64,000 nucleotides of DNA from Codonopsis lanceolata. Taxonomy: Eukaryota; Streptophyta; Magnoliopsida; Asterales; Campanulaceae. Below are positions 48,201 through 60,200 of the stretch, in pieces. The notes beneath the pieces are model-generated. The model was not told the DNA's origin and ran no database searches. It saw nothing but the letters and a program-made list of their open reading frames with translations. Position 1 is the first letter of the stretch. Each line of letters starts with the position of its first letter. The DNA lies in the NCBI GenBank assembly GCA_013146195.2, contig CM028384.1:74065990-74129989 (forward strand). Reading direction: 5' to 3'. A program made the position numbers and the translations under genes.

Positions 48201-51200
48201 AATGAGGATCAAAGATGATCATTTGTTGTACATGCTCTAAGGGGACATCCACATGCTATCTTATTATTAAATCAAATCATTAAATTGTTTTTGAAGCCTG
48301 AGTTCTAAGTATTAGAATATCACTCTTTTCCCTATGCTTACCACTCATACTTTAGTAGGAAAAAGCTGTATCTTCTTGGCTTATCATTTTGAAATTCAAC
48401 ATTTTACTGATCTCCCATATAGAGATCTTCATAAACCACCAACATATACAAACTTCCAGCAAAGCAAAGGAAAACAAAACACTCAACAACTATCACTCTA
48501 ACCACTGATAAATTCTGGACAGAGTTTTACATGCCAGGCAATTGGGTGCAAAGTTTTAACTTTCTGCTAAAAATAAGCAAGTCCCATGTCATGTGAATGC
48601 CAACTTTACCTACAAATTAAGATCTCCAATAAAGCCACCAAAACTTATTTCCAATATAAAGAATCGTAACAAAAAGTTGCCTTGACCTTAAGGATTTGAA
48701 ATATCCTACCAGCGGCAAAATAAAAGGGAGAAACTTTACTGAAATTTGGAATCGGCGAATTGACCTAAAAGCTAATCGGGATCATCCTCTACCACAAACC
48801 GAGGAACTTCCACCAAACACCTCCCACGCCAAGCCAGATAATGAGGTTGACAATGGAGATGATGAAACCATAACCCCACCACTTGGCCAGGGGAACGTAG
48901 TTTGCGCCATAGAATACGGGGTGCTGATCCAATTCCGTAATGTGTTAAGCCACCCATTATTTTGGACACGAAGGCGAGTACCATGGCTCCCAAGTATGGT
49001 GGAGTACCTAGTGCACTCGCAACAGACAAGAAGGCAGTGAACATGGCCCCCAATGGCCCAATGTGAGCAGCTCCATTTGCAAAAAAATTATGGGAGAAGA
49101 AATATAGAAAAACAAAAATGTCGAAGGATGCCTGCCATGAGAAACCTAGCCCGCCAACAAACTGCAAACAGAGAAAATGAAATTAGTCCTCTTAAATTGG
49201 AGTATGTTTTTAAAGTTCAATTTCTGAATAGGATATAATTTAGTCAATATAAATTTTGTATGGCAACTAATGACGTAATGACAAAGAACGTTAAAGTAAG
49301 ACAAGGACATAACTTAACTACAGTTTGACTAAACCAAGAGATGAGTCTGTATTTGTTTAGATAACCAGCCATGGCAATGAGGGCTGCGAACCAAGTGAGG
49401 GTGTCCCATGCAACAGATTCACCTATGCATTCCTTCCATGTCACAACTCCAGTATTAAGCAGGACAGACAACCCAAGAATAGCGGCAGTAACATCATCAT
49501 CCACATTGAGCATTCCTCCAAATATCCAGAGCCCAACCTGATCACACTAATGAACATATTGACAATATGTGTTGTCTTAAGAAGCTTGGCTTGGTCCTTT
49601 TGTCCTGGACTGATGATCAATCAGACCCCAAGTATGGGTGGTCCGTGGAAGCTTTTTCTTTTCTCTTCAATTTGAATTCTGATCAACCCTCAACTCACCA
49701 ATGACCATTAACTAATAATCACAAAACCCCCCTAAACATTGCCAGACCCTAATTGAGCAACCACTTGAATTCTTACAAAAAAACTTACCTTCATCATAAC
49801 CATAAACAATCCAAACCAAAAGCACGAAAAACTCAACAAAATTCAGCAACGAAATTGATTTCCCACTTTCAATCATCGCATTGGGTCATACACCCATCAC
49901 TAAACCCACATTATGCAATCCCTCAAATTCTAACGCATCAAACACCCAAACTTTAAGAAACATGCAAAACCAATGCCCATGCTACAAATAAGGACACAAT
50001 CAAATGAAACACGTGATCAATAAAAAATGTGAAGAAAACTAATCCAAACGAAACAACCATTCAGATTATCATACACAACACTGATCATCAGAAACCCACA
50101 AAATTGTAGCTACTCCTATGTCAATAAAATCAACAAAAATTCTAAACTTTAACAAAATTAAATAAAGTGCCACAAATAAGCTTCATAACAGAAATTGCAC
50201 CTTGTCTTCAGGTTTTGTGATTCATTCCAACAGTTCTTATCCCACAAAGGAGCTTCATAAAGACCAATCCACCTATGCATGCAATAATCATCATAAACAC
50301 CCAAGTAAAAATAAATTGATTAAAATCTCCAAAAAGTACATTTAATAGAGCAAATAGACTATACAAAATATGTCAAATTATGAAGTTGTAGAATATATGT
50401 GACAATGATCACTCACTTTCACGAATGAAATGGCAATCCATCTGAAAACATTAGGAATAGAAGGAATCACGAGTGAGAAATATTTTAATCAGTATCTTCT
50501 ATTTAAAGTTTATGTTTATCAGATTAAATCTCAGAAATAATACCTTTACATTGACACATTTTGTTAAATTTTTAGAAGGGATTGAATCAACTTTTTGTAT
50601 TTGATGTGAAAATCAATATTTAGCACTCTTGAATGGTAAAAAGAATTTCATTACAAATACTACAATTAACTTGCATTATTTGTGCTTACCCACGTATAGG
50701 AGCTTCGTATAAAAATGTCAATCTGTGGAATTCTGTAGTGGAAAGGTTTGAAAGAAGACTCGTCGGCTGGAAGAGACAATATTTATCAAAGGGTGGTGGG
50801 TTGACTTTGATAAACAGTACCTCATCCAACTTACCCACGTATTTTCTGTCTCTTTTTGTGATCCCAATTTCAGTTGTGAAGAGGATTGAGAAGTTGGAAA
50901 AGGGACTTCCTTTGGGAAGGGGGTAAGGAGGAGAGGAAATATCACTTAGTGAAGTGGGATTCAGTGTGCAGCAGCAAGGGGGCTGGTGGATTAGGAATTA
51001 AGAATCTCCGTAAATTCAATGTTGCTTTGTTAGGCAAATGGTTGTGGAGGTTTTTAGTTGATAAAGAAGAATTATGGAGGAGATTAGTTTTGGGCAAGTA
51101 CAGTACAGATGATCATCTGTGGTTCCCAAAGAAAGTCCATAGTAATCATGGTTGTAGTGTCTGAAAAGGAATCATGAGAGGGTGGGATACTTTCAGTCGG

Positions 51201-54200
51201 TTCATTTAGTTCGAGATAGGTTTCGGTAACTCTGTCAGGTTCTGGAAGGATAGGTGGTGTGGGGACTCGCTTCTACAATTCAGGTTCCCTAATCTGTACA
51301 CATTGCGGTAAATAAGGATGATCTGGTGAGCTCGATTCTAGAAATCCATGATGGGGCAGATTTTTGGAATCCTGTGTTTCGCAGAAATTTCCAGGATTGG
51401 GAGATTGGAGAACTGGTCCAAATGCTGGCTTTGCTTCACGAAGTGAAGAGACAAGATTCGGGCGAAGATAGAGTTGCCAGGAAGGGGGCTAAGGACAGAA
51501 AATTCTCGGTCAAGTCTTTCTATTCCAAGCTGAATGTTAGTGACAGTTTCGTTCCCTTGGAAAGATATATGGAGAGTAAAGGTGCCCAGTAGGGTGAGTT
51601 TTTTTGTGTGGGGAGGCAGCCCGGGAAGCCATTTTGATGGGGGAGAATTTGAGAGCACGTGGTAAAGTTTACGTCAATTAGTGTTTTATGTGTAAAAAGG
51701 AGGAGAATGTGAATCACCTGCCCCTGCATTGCCCCATAACGCAGGAAGTGTGGAGTCTGTTCTTCAATTTGGCTGGGGTTTCCTGGGTCATGCCTCGGAC
51801 TGTTATTGAGGTTCTGCGTGGGTGGTCTCTGTACAAGAGAGGAAAATGAAACTCTTTCTGGATTTCTGCTCCTTCAGCGATCATTTGGAAGGAACGGAAC
51901 AGAAGGATTTTGAGAATGTTGAGACTGATATAGAAGGGATCAAGGAAGCTTTTCTCCAGACTTTTAGATTCTGGTGCTTAGAAGCTGTGCCCAGTACTAG
52001 AACTAGAGCAGGGGATCCTTTTGTATACACAATAGAAAGGTCTTTTGTGATCTAATACGTTTGTCTTGTATACCCCTTGTGTACAAGGTCGCGCCACCTT
52101 TTTGGTGCTTGATATATAATACTCTTTACTTATCAAAAATAAAATAAAATTATTTGTGCTTAATTATGATGGATAATTATAAATTTATATCTGACTATAT
52201 TCTAAGTTTTACTCTCAGATATATGTATGTATGTATATATATATATTGTAAAAATTCAAGGTTAAGTTACGCATTGTATTATTTTTAAGCTATGCATTGT
52301 ATTATTTTTACTTAAATTGCATATCTACTTCTTCTGATATGTTAATTTCCAGTAGTCACCTTGGTATTTATATGATTGGTATCGAGTGTGGTGTGTAACT
52401 AACTTGAAGACCTTCTCTGCAAAGAAGCATGCATTCAAGCTCCCTTCCATGATTTATAAACAAACCCAACAATTACATACACTCTCTGCACACAAATGTA
52501 CACCCAGATCCAATGACACATTCAAGGAGAAAAAAATTGGCACGACTCTTTCTCTGCACAATACAAATCCAAACTTTACAATTTAAGCTAATCCGACCTC
52601 TTAACGAATACGAATACATCCAAATATTTCTGTAATCCAAGAATGAAAGAATTGAATCTGCCCTTCGCGAACTCCGCAGACATCGAACTCTCCGAAATCG
52701 TTTGGATTTGAATTTAGGGTTCTTCATGTCTCCATCTTCAACCTTAAGAAACCCAGTTATATCTCTCTATCGTCCCTCGCCATCTTGAACAAAATTGAAA
52801 AAAACGAAACAAAAGTTACCTCGGAGGAATTCAATTTTTATTCGTAATCCCATTGCAGGGAGAAGAAAAAAATGGCATCTTACCAATCCAATTCGGTCAG
52901 GTGAAAGGATTGCAGGGAGAAGAAAAAGGACTGGGATTTTGATGTAGAAAGAGGGAGATCGTACCTGGACAGGGATTTCGATTCCAAGCCATAGGCGGCT
53001 TGTGCGAGAGAAAGAGGGAGAGAGGCACAGACGGCCGGAGCTTGGATTGGTAGGGAGGGGCTTCAGCCATAGTGAGAGAAGGAGAGAGAGGGGGTTGTGA
53101 AGCGCTGTAGTGAGAGAAGGAGAGAGAGGGGGTTGAGAGGCAATAGATCAAAAGAAGAGAGGCTTTCATTTTAAAGGCCGGGTTCAGTTACCTAAACAGG
53201 TTCTATTTCTAAGGCAAGGCAGCTTTTTTTTACTTGGAAATAAGCGGAGCATTGGAAACGTAAACTGAAATGGAGGAGTATTGAACACCCCTTGCCTATA
53301 GTGGAAGCAAAACGGGGGTTTGCCCACTGTTTTCAGAAACCGTGGACTGAATTAGAAATATTACCAATGGACCCCTTCGAAACTAAATTTTTTTCATTCT
53401 ATTTTTGGGAATGGGTTTTTGGCGGGAACTTACTATTTTTAGTATACTTTCTTGCTTATGTGTGTGTGTATATATGTATATATATATATATATGTATATA
53501 TATTTATATATATATAGATAGATATAGATTCTGCCATGTTATTTGAAAGAACGAGATACCACTTGGATGCACAAAAGAAATTGGCAACACAGTCCAGTAT
53601 TCTTATAGATATTTTTTTTGACGGAACTCCAGTAGTTTTTGCTCTTTTAAAATAATGTTTTTGATTGGATTTAAATCCATCTTAAAACAATTAGCAGAGT
53701 AATGATTCTTCATCCACAAGACTACTTCCTCTGCCTTCATCTAACAAATTATAATCTCCATCCGACTAGCATTATAGTGTGCACTCCATGAATGAATTTT
53801 TTCTCTATTTATGCCATATCTTCATTTCAAATTTGTTCCCGAGTAAGCTTAGTTCTAGTGGCGATTTAATGATGTCTGGATGTACTTGCGCATTCTACTC
53901 TGTTATCCTTGTATAGTGTGATAATGATGTTTCATGATGACCATAATGTTGTGTCTCTAGTAACTTTTTCTGTGACTTTCTCTGAATTCAGCACTTTTAC
54001 CATGCCCTTACATGTATGAGGCGACCTCAAGGCAGAGGTCTGGACTTAGCAAGAAAACATATAGCTTGTGGCTTATTGGAGCTCGATTGCATTCTTAAAT
54101 CCGCAGAATTTCTTAGGTTCAACAGTGGATGTGGAACTTATGAAGATGGAATTGAAGATAGAACAACTGCTTCTGGTTGTCAGCCGATTGGATTTGATTC

Positions 54201-57200
54201 TACTTTAAACAGTAGATTATCTGCTCCGACACCCCCTCGTTCAATTAGCATTCTTAGCTGGAAGAAGGTTTGATATTGGGAAAAGATACTCTTGGATGGA
54301 GTGTTTTTTCTTCATTACATATCATGTTAAGGGTTTGTTCTTTTTTTTCAGGCTGTTGAATATTTCCAGAAGCTGCTTCATGACCTAGATATTATATGTT
54401 CGTACTCTTTGGACCCATTGTTTGAAGATACTTTGCGCTTTGTGGTCGGGTTCCAAAAGCTCCAACCAGATTTGGTTGCAAGAGCTCATCTACAGGTTGG
54501 TTATAGTTTTGTGCTGCAAATGATCAAATGAGAAGCTTTTCTCATCATATTAATTTTTATTATTTTTAAATAGATAAAACTGAAGAAGCAAAGATCAGAG
54601 CATGACGATGTGCCTTAAAATGTGATGTTCTAATATGGAAGTGCATCATGTGTTGGAACTTCATTATCAAAAGAAAATTTGCAAGAATATTGGAATCTTC
54701 TAGTGACTCGTGCTCATAATTTAATGTTTATTTTAGAACCATCTGATTTATTTATTTAATTTTTTTTTAAAGGGGACAATGTGGATTTATTTCTTAAATC
54801 CAACTTGTTTCTTTCTGAATTGAATTCTCTTGTTGGCAAGCTTTGTCGATATCAATCTAGTTCTACTTTTAAATTTATGGCTTTTATACTGAATTATCAC
54901 TCTCAAAACTCATGGGCAGCTTCTACTAGTTCAAAATGGGAAACTCTATGGTCGTGATCCTATATTTTCTGTGATTTGTAAAGCTGCTGCATTACCTGAA
55001 GTGACAAAGAATCATGATATCCAAAACCATGAATCTGTTGTACAACTAGGGCAGGTGAAGATCATACTATTTCTTTTGGTCTGAACTTTTGAGTTTTTTA
55101 GGTTGTTTGCAGTCACTTCTACAAGCTGTTTAATCAGTAATCTACTTGTCTTTGTATGACGCAGTTAGTCGTTACTTTACTTCAAATTCTTTGCACAAAT
55201 GCTGCATGGCAAAGACGCAAGCTTGGAAAAGTTTTACAAGATTGGCGTGTCATTTATGTACAGGTTTGACCTATCTATCCGTCCAATTTCCTTCGGTACA
55301 TTCACATTCTTTTCTTTCCGATTGTCTGCCAAGTGATTAACGTTGTTATCTCATTCATCATTTTTAGATCCTTCAAGGACATATCTTTGTATTATTTTTA
55401 CTTGAATGCATGCATTCTCTTAGTCTGGATAGAGGACTGGGTGATTATTTTACATCTTCTTGGCTCCAATCTTGGCAATAGTGTAGTGGCTGTTTCCTCA
55501 ATAGGATCCATATTGTAATTTCAAGAAAAATAAAATTCCTTTTGGGGATTGCTGCCAAATATCAATATCAGTATTTCCACATTGAAGAAGTTGCTGATGG
55601 TTGAGGATAGTACAGGCCAGATTCAGCAGGGTGGAGCTCATCTAGGATGTTGGTTGGGGTGTCAGATAAAGGAAAAGGTCTCGTAGCCCCCTGTGAAGCA
55701 ATCCCGATTAGTGTGATCAGTCCTTGTAATTATGAAGAAGATACTATTCTGATTGAATCAGAGGAGGAGGAGGACATTTCGATTTGGGCAAAGAGAAGTA
55801 CGGATAGATTTGGTATGTTTTTAGGGATCCCCTATGATGGTTTCGAAGATTAATTTCTGGATTTATTATTGGATATTGAGAAGAAATGGAGGTCTAAAGA
55901 GGCAGGCAGTATCAAGAAAAGCTGTAAATCTAGATAGAAAGGAAAAAGAGAACTGAAAAATCTGTGTTGTAGTCTGAACTACGAGCAGTTAAGGGGGAAA
56001 GAGGGGGTTGATGGGTGGGGAAAAAAATTGTTTGATAATGCATTTACAGATTTTATCTTGGAATGTGCGGGGTTTAATGATGTGGATAAACGAGGTACTA
56101 TAAAGGCTGCGTTTAGGAAGTGAAAGCCTCATGTTATATGCCTGGTAGAAACTAAACTGGACAAGGTATATAGTTGAAAAAAGCGAAAGGCGAGAGGGTA
56201 AAATTTGAGGCGAGAAGCGAGGCGCTAAAACGGCGCTCACTAAACAAATATTAAGGAAAAATAATTATATATATATATATATAGTACTTAACAAATTTCA
56301 ACTAAACATGTTATAATTAAAAGGAAAATAGACAACAATAATCTGAATAATAAACTAAGTTAACAAACACGAACACGCAAAAAAGAGAAACCAAATTAAA
56401 ATTTAATAATTTATTAATATCAAGTTATCAACTAGTAATTACTAGTTAAAAACTTAAAAACCAAAAAAAAATCAGCAATTCAGGAAAAAAAAGTGAAAGA
56501 TAACAATTCATATAAGAAAGTGAAACAAATTGTACCTAGTAGTTGAGTAGTTTATTATTATTCATATACATTATACATTGATTAGACAATACCCACTAAG
56601 AAAACACAAAAAAAAAAAAAAAAGAAGTCGATAGTTTGTTCAAGTGTAACACAGTCGACTTTTTGGAGAAGAGGAAGAGAAAAGGCATACCACATACCTG
56701 GAAGAGAGGGAGGGTGAGGGGCGAACAGGTCTGTAGAAGAAAGAATCAAAGAAATCGAGTTTCTGTGGACTTTTCGAAAAGTCAACAGTTTTAGGACTCG
56801 AACAGTTCGTGTCTTCAGCGGCAAACTGTCGAAGTTGAAGTCGACTTTTCTGAGTTTCTCTCTTTGTCGAACTGTGCGATGTTTTAGGGCTAAGGTTATG
56901 TTATTTATATAACCTATTATACTAGGCGTGTTTTAAAAAACTAAACCCTACAAAAAAAAGTCGAAAGAGCAGCACCTATGTCGACTTTTTACCGCTTCCG
57001 CCAGCCAAAAAATCGAAAAAATTCGACAAAAAGTCACGACTCTTGCTCGTCGACTGGAGTCGATCCTTCCGGGCGACAACCCCTCGACTCCATGCGCCTC
57101 ACGCCTCAGGCGCAAAAAGCGCTCGCTTTTTTCAACTATGACAAGGTAGACAGGAATTTCCAGCTTATGGGAGAGTAGGTGGTCAGACTGGGAGTGTTTA

Positions 57201-60200
57201 GAATCGGTGGGGGCGGCAGGAGGGGTTATAGTTATGTGGGATCACAGGTGGATTGCAAGGTTGGAATCTGTTGTGGGATCTTCCTTTGTTTCATGTTTAC
57301 TGAAGTTGGAAGAAAATGATAAGAGTGTGGGTGTTCTCGGGTGTTTATGGTCTGTGTGCTTCGGTGGATAGGAGAATCTTGTGGGAGGAACTCAAATCAG
57401 TTAATCATAAGTGGGATGCTCCTTGGTGTGTGGTGATTTCAATGTGGTTCGTTTCCCATATGAACGGTCTGGGTCCCGAGTCTATACACGAGCTATGTCG
57501 GAGTTTAATGATTTCATCAATGAAGGGGAATTGGTAGATTTATCTTTGACAGGAGGAGATTTTACTTGGTTTAGAGATGGGAATAGCTCTCAATTTTCGC
57601 GTAGAGACAGGTTCTTGGTTTCTAGGGATTGGGAGGAGCTCTTTTCAGGAGCAGTTCAGTCTTGTCTACCTAGAGTGATTTCCGATCATGTTCCTTGAGT
57701 GTGGGGGTTTTCTCAAAGGGAAAGCTCTGTTTAAATTTGAGAATATGTGGCTGAAGGCCCCGGGGGTTTGCGGATTGGGTTAAAGAAAAATGGTCTTTGT
57801 ATTCAGTTGTAGAAAACCCTAGCTTTATATTGGCTAGGAAGCTTAAATTGCTTAAAGAGGATTTGAAAGTGTGGAATAAAGAAGTTTTTGGTAAGCTTGA
57901 CGTAAGGATTAACTCTATGATGGAGAGGATCGGGATGAGTTAGTAGGGGTTCGAGCTTTGAGCAAGGGAGAAGAGCTGCTTCGTCTGAATTTGCAAAAGG
58001 ACCTAGATCAGCTACTGCTTTGTGAAGAGATTAGCTGGAAGCAAAAATCCAGAATTCAATGGCCCAAAGAAGGGGATAGAAATACTAGATTCTTTCATAG
58101 AATGGCTAGTGCCCACAAGTCTGCGAACCAGATCAGGGAATTATGGATCGATGGAGTTCAGTTGACGATTAGTAAGGATATTAAGGAAGGTATTGTGGGG
58201 TATTATCATCGGTTATTTTCTGAAATGGCGGAGTGGCGACCTACGTTTAACAACACCTCAATTCCTTGTCTTGGAGTAGATGACAACAATTTTCTGGAGC
58301 ATTATTTTTCCGAAGAGGAGGTTGTGGCAGCCCTTTGTGGTTTAAGGGGTGACAAAGTGCCGGGTCCCGATGGTTTTTCTATGGCCTTCTTTCAGTATTG
58401 CTGGGAGATTATTAAGGTGGATGTGATGAGGGTGTTTGAATATTTCCATGAGAACTTGTGCTTTGAGAAAAGCTTGAATGCGTCATTCATTACTTTAATC
58501 CCAAAGAAGAAAGGGGCGAAGGATTTGAGTGATTTTAGACCTATTAGTTTAGTGGGTGGAGTTTACAAATTAATTGCTAAGGTGCTATCTTTGCGTTTAA
58601 GGAAGGTGCGGAGCAAAACTTATTTCAGTGAACCAACATGCTTAGTAGACCAACATGCTTTTGTGGGGGATCGTCAAATAGTGGATGCTTCTTTTATAGC
58701 TAATGAGGTGGTGGAGGCTAGGCTTAGAAGTGGAGACCCGGGGTTGATATGCAAGTTAGACATTGTGAAGGCATATGATCATGTCAACTGGGATTTTATT
58801 TTGTACTTGCGGGAGAAGATGGGGTTCGGTAATAGTAAGTGGCGGAAGTGGATTTTTTTTTGTATCTTGACAGTGCGATTTTCGGTGTTGGTGAATGGTG
58901 AGCCTGTCGGATTTTTTGCTAGTTCGAAGGGGTTGGGGCAAGGGGATCCTCTCTCTCCATTTTTATTCATCATCGTGATGGAGGCCTTGAGCAAGATGTT
59001 GGATAGGGCTGCGTGGGGTGGCTTCTTAAAGGGTTTTAGTGTGGATAGAGGGAGTGGAGAGGAGGTGACAGTGTCCCACCTATTATTTGCAGATGACACG
59101 CTTGTTTTTTGTGGGGCTAACGCTGAGAGTTAAGTTATCTTGGGCTCGTGCTCCTTTTCTTTCAAGCGGTCTCGGGCTTGAGAATTAATATTGCAAAGAG
59201 TGAGATTATTCCGGTTGGCGTGGTGGCTAATTTGTTTCCCTTGGCCAATTTTCTTGGTTGCAAGGATGCATAGTTGTCAAAGGCGAGCGCCTTTGGCGAG
59301 GCGATGAGTGACCGAAGATGCAGGGCTTACGCCTTTGGCGACTTTTCTTGAGGCGAGAGGCGCCAAAAAGTCGACAAAGGCGCTCATTGGGTTTTTTCTT
59401 GTACTTTTTAAGGTTCAGACAAACGAAATCAGGTCAATTATGGCCTAATTAAAACAGACATTGAATTAAAAAAATAAACAAAAGGTGGATTTGTCAAGGT
59501 AGTACAAGTTGGTCCGACATTCGTGTTCGCATATGCGGGCACACGAGTAAGCCGGCCGAAGGCAAATTGGATCTTGATTCGCAACCCCCCTGTGGGCACG
59601 GGAGGGATAGTTCTTTCTATACAAGCTTACCTAACACAAGAGAGCCTTTGTATATAAACCATTCAAACATTTCATATTTTTCCAATGTGGGATAACCCAC
59701 TTCCAACACTTCCAATGTCATATTTTAAGCCTCTATAACTTATTCATCCGAAATCCGAATTGGACAAATAAATATAGTATTCTTATGTATTCATGGAGAA
59801 GAACATAATTCCACAATTACCCTAGTCATTACATAAATGACTTTCAAATAAATTAGTGCCTCAAAGCCCCAAGTTACTTCACTTAAAAACACTAGTTTTC
59901 CAACACTTAGTTTTATGTATTATGCTCACTTATAACATATTTTGTTGATATTTGTTAAGTTATATGCTTATATGTATTTTTCCTTACTTATTTTTCCGTG
60001 AGCGCCTTTTTGGTGTCTTGCCTCTCGCCTCAAATTTGGACCTATCGCCTTTTTGGCGCCTCTCGACTTTGACAACTATGCAAGGATGGGAGTCTCCCGA
60101 TGGTATCTCTTGGCTTGCCTTTAGGAGCCAAGCATAAAAGTAAAGAAATGGATCTCGGTCATCGAGAGGTTTGAGCGGAGATTGGCAGGCTGGAAAAAAC

